This document shows positions 30,527 to 32,807 of a stretch of DNA of 32,807 nucleotides, one piece after another. A model generated the notes under the pieces. It was not told the origin of the DNA, did not search any database, and saw nothing but the letters and a program-made list of their open reading frames with translations. The position numbers and the translations under genes are program-made. Position 1 is the first letter of the stretch. Each line of letters starts with the position of its first letter. Where the stretch lies: NCBI GenBank assembly GCA_031181145.1, contig JAPSLB010000048.1:1-32807 (forward strand). Reading direction: 5' to 3'. The DNA is from Microvirga sp. GTDB taxonomy: Bacteria > Pseudomonadota > Alphaproteobacteria > Rhizobiales > Beijerinckiaceae.

Positions 30527-32737
30527 TTACGGCATCGCCACCTGGCGGGGAGGCTCCACGGAACCCGTGACGCGGGGGATGTTGCTCTCCCTCGCGGTGG
30601 ATATGGAGCGCTCGGCGGACTGGAACAGGTTGCCGATGGTGCCTAGAACCTCATAGGACTTTCGGGACAGCGTGCCTGCGAGGAACGCCTGTGACGGTCC
30701 CTGCGCCTGGTCCGCCGCGGGGCGGCCCGAGGTCGCCACCCGGGCGAAGGGGGCGGGATCGACGCCGGGGATCGGCCGGATTTCAAGGTTCTGGTGCGCA
30801 AACTTCATGACTTCCTGCCAGGTTTGGGCCGGAAGGGTGCCGCCGGTCATGTTGTTCATGGGCTTGGAATCGTCGTTGCCGTACCAGATGGAGGCAACCA
30901 GGTTGCCGGTATAGCCCACGAACCACGCGTCCTTGTAGCCGTTCGTGGTGCCGGTCTTGCCTGCTGCCGGGATGCCGTCCAGCGCGGCACGCCTGCCGGT
31001 GCCCTCCGTCACCACCTTGTTCAGCATGAAGTTCATGTCGTTGACCACACGGGGCTCCAGCACCTGCTTGGGAGGCGTGTCCCGATCGCGGCGATAGATC
31101 ACCTCGCCGGACGAGTTGCGCACTTCCCAGGTCGCATAGGGATCGGCCCGGTAGCCGCCATTGGCGAGCACCGCATAGGCGGCGGCCATGTCGATCACCG
31201 TCACCTCCGCGGCGCCGATGGGCAGGGGCGCCTCGTTGGCCAGGGGATGGGTGAGGCCCATGCGCTTGGCGGTATCGATGATGATGGTGCGGCCGGCCTT
31301 GGCATTGCCCTTGCCGATCTCGAGCGACATCCGGACCGGGATGGAGTTGATGGAGCGGGCCAGGGCCGAGGTCATGGACATGGCCCCCGAGAACGAGCGG
31401 CCGTAGTTCTGCGGGCACCAGTTGCCGAGGCAGACCGGCGTATCGACCACGGTGGACGTGGGTCGCAGCTTTGGATTGGTCGTCAGGGCAGCGGCATAGA
31501 CGAAGGGCTTGAAGGAGGAGCCCGGCTGCCGGAGGCCGTTCGTCGCACGGTTGAACTGGCTCTGGCCGTAGTCGCGCCCGCCAACGATGGCGCGGACGGC
31601 GCCGTCCACGTCCATCACGACGATGGCGCCCTGGCCCGCGCGGTACTGCCGTCCGTTCTGACGCAGCTGATTCTCGAGCACCTCTTCCGCGTGGCGCTGC
31701 AGAGCGGTGTCGAGGGGCGTCTTGACGATGAGCACGCGCTCGTTGCCGAACTTCTTCTGGCCGGCCAGAGCCTTCACCTGCTCATAGGCCCAGTCGAGAT
31801 AGAAGTCGGGGGTGGTCTCGCGCTCGCGGCTGATCGGAGTCGCCGGATTGCGGCGGGCCGTCTGGATCTGGCCTTCGGTGAGGAAGCCGGCTTCCACCAT
31901 GTTGCGCAGAACCTCGTTCGCGCGGGCGCGGGCCGCCGGCAGGTTCACGTGCGGCGCATATTTCGAGGGGGCCTTGAACAGGCCCGCCAGCATGGCGGCC
32001 TCCGCCAGGGTCAGGTCCTTCGCCGGTTTCCCGAAATAGTAATCGGCCGCCGCCACGATGCCGTGCGCACCGCCGCCCATATAGGCGCGATCGAGATACA
32101 GCTTGAGGATCTCGTCCTTGGTCAGGTGGAATTCGAGCCAGATCGCCAGGAAGGCTTCCTTGATCTTGCGCTCGAGGGAGCGCTCGTTCGTCAAGAACAG
32201 GTTCTTCGCCAATTGCTGGGTGATGGAGGAGCCGCCCTGGACCACGCCGCCGCCCTGGGCGTTGACCACGAGGGCGCGGAGGGTGCCGATGGGGTCGATG
32301 CCCCAGTGGGTATAGAAACGCCGGTCTTCCGTGGCGAGCGCCGCCTTGATCATGTAGTCCGGGAAATCCTCGAGCTTGTAGGAATCGTCGAGGTGCAGGC
32401 CGCGACGGCCGACCTCCTGTCCGTACCGGTCGAGAAAGGTCACCGCGAGATCCTGGGTTTTGAGCCAGTCGTCCTCCGTTTCCCGGAAGGCCGGAAGCGC
32501 GAGGGCCAGCATGACGATGCCGCCGGCCACGCCGAGCGTCGTCGCCTCGCTCGTCAGGTCGAGAACCACGCGCAGGGGCCCGCGGAAGCGCAGGCCCTTC
32601 AATTTTTCCGAGTAGGTCTCATAGGCCGAAGCAAGCCCGCGCCCGGCCTGAAACAGGAACGAGTTCAACCAAGCGTCCAACCAGAGCGCGGCACGCTTGA
32701 TCCGTGTCGAGAGGGGGATGGAGGGTTGCGGGCGCAC
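30527..32737 (-). CDS. mrcA: Bifunctional penicillin-binding protein 1A
   Basis: This encodes 736 residues from a GTG start at 32737 with AAGGAC upstream. A cytoplasmic basic N-terminus leads to one membrane helix (about 62-84). The glycosyltransferase 51 domain has its catalytic glutamate at E137 (ATEDRRFYTHWGID), followed by GGSSITQQLAKNLFLTNERS. The transpeptidase domain carries the nucleophile S407 in GSSFKPFV (SxxK), SIN as the SxN motif (ALARSINSIPVRM) and K594-T-G (AAGKTGTTNGYKDAWFVGY). It polymerises glycan strands and cross-links them in the periplasm; beta-lactams acylate S407. The length is typical of the shorter alphaproteobacterial class A PBPs. It is first in an operon with DUF1214, DUF1254 and GNAT genes. 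The symbol mrcA is by function; paralogues may exist elsewhere. Confidence 0.93.
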   Translation of the reverse strand: MRPQPSIPLSTRIKRAALWLDAWLNSFLFQAGRGLASAYETYSEKLKGLRFRGPLRVVLDLTSEATTLGVAGGIVMLALALPAFRETEDDWLKTQDLAVTFLDRYGQEVGRRGLHLDDSYKLEDFPDYMIKAALATEDRRFYTHWGIDPIGTLRALVVNAQGGGVVQGGSSITQQLAKNLFLTNERSLERKIKEAFLAIWLEFHLTKDEILKLYLDRAYMGGGAHGIVAAADYYFGKPAKDLTLAEAAMLAGLFKAPSKYAPHVNLPAARARANEVLRNMVEAGFLTEGQIQTARRNPATPISRERETTPDFYLDWAYEQVKALAGQKKFGNERVLIVKTPLDTALQRHAEEVLENQLRQNGRQYRAGQGAIVVMDVDGAVRAIVGGRDYGQSQFNRATNGLRQPGSSFKPFVYAAALTTNPKLRPTSTVVDTPVCLGNWCPQNYGRSFSGAMSMTSALARSINSIPVRMSLEIGKGNAKAGRTIIIDTAKRMGLTHPLANEAPLPIGAAEVTVIDMAAAYAVLANGGYRADPYATWEVRNSSGEVIYRRDRDTPPKQVLEPRVVNDMNFMLNKVVTEGTGRRAALDGIPAAGKTGTTNGYKDAWFVGYTGNLVASIWYGNDDSKPMNNMTGGTLPAQTWQEVMKFAHQNLEIRPIPGVDPAPFARVATSGRPAADQAQGPSQAFLAGTLSRKSYEVLGTIGNLFQSAERSISTARESNIPRVTGSVEPPRQVAMP

Positions 32738-32807
32738 GTCGGTCCTTCGGGGCGGGTCAGGAAACCTGATATCCTGCTTATGATCGTTTGGTTCCCTAAC
32801 GGCAACG

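Noticed and set aside
1..32807. CRISPR arrays, tRNA or rRNA genes, insertion sequences, prophage
   Set aside because: No direct-repeat/spacer pattern, cloverleaf, rRNA segment, transposase or phage gene was seen on either strand.

Overview
This is a GC-rich, gene-dense piece of an alphaproteobacterial (Hyphomicrobiales/Rhizobiales) chromosome. The set of families fits the Methylobacteriaceae and most resembles Microvirga: a MucR/Ros regulator, an HWE-type sensor kinase, DUF2336, DUF1491 and DUF6456 proteins, a DUF1214/DUF1254 pair and a SufE protein. The genus is an inference from protein character; no search was run. I see no tRNA, rRNA, CRISPR array, prophage or insertion sequence, and base composition is fairly even, so this looks like core chromosome rather than an island.

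Layout, left to right. (1) 1-3133, minus strand: methylmalonyl-CoA mutase small subunit (mutA), two tandem small secreted paralogues, then the first 46 codons of the large subunit (mutB), which runs off the left edge. (2) 3395-9777: a DUF2267-type protein, a HerA/DUF853 ATPase, an M20 dipeptidase, a type II haloacid dehalogenase, a class IV (branched-chain) aminotransferase and a secreted DUF1194 von Willebrand A protein. The gaps here carry a family of double-hairpin intergenic repeats. (3) 9830-15841: two class III nucleotidyl cyclases (one with an N-terminal GAF domain) flank a minus-strand pair, an ArnC/DPM-like glycosyltransferase and MurJ, which diverges from a YdjC/ChbG/HpnK deacetylase. 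(4) 15875-22783: Fe-type superoxide dismutase, an acidic two-helix membrane protein, an isochorismatase-like hydrolase, a PAS/GAF/HWE sensor kinase and oligopeptidase B. (5) 23222-28745: MucR, a DUF6456 protein, SufE with a small membrane protein upstream, a membrane-anchored peptidoglycan-binding protein coupled to DUF1491, a DUF2336 protein and a 67-residue small protein. (6) 28784-32737, minus strand: a tight operon of penicillin-binding protein 1A, DUF1214, DUF1254 and a GNAT acetyltransferase.

Themes. Several genes concern the envelope: MurJ, PBP1A, the peptidoglycan-binding protein, the polyprenyl-phosphate-type glycosyltransferase and the YdjC deacetylase. Signalling is also well represented: two cyclases, one large sensor kinase, MucR. 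The most testable new idea is that the glycosyltransferase and the YdjC deacetylase form a lipid-linked sugar pathway like Francisella FlmF2/NaxD. The most structural observations are the intergenic repeat family, one copy of which shows compensatory changes in its hairpin arms, and a hairpin that buries the ribosome binding site of the gene after mutA. I did not find a clearly new multi-gene system; most of the window is ordinary housekeeping and accessory content.
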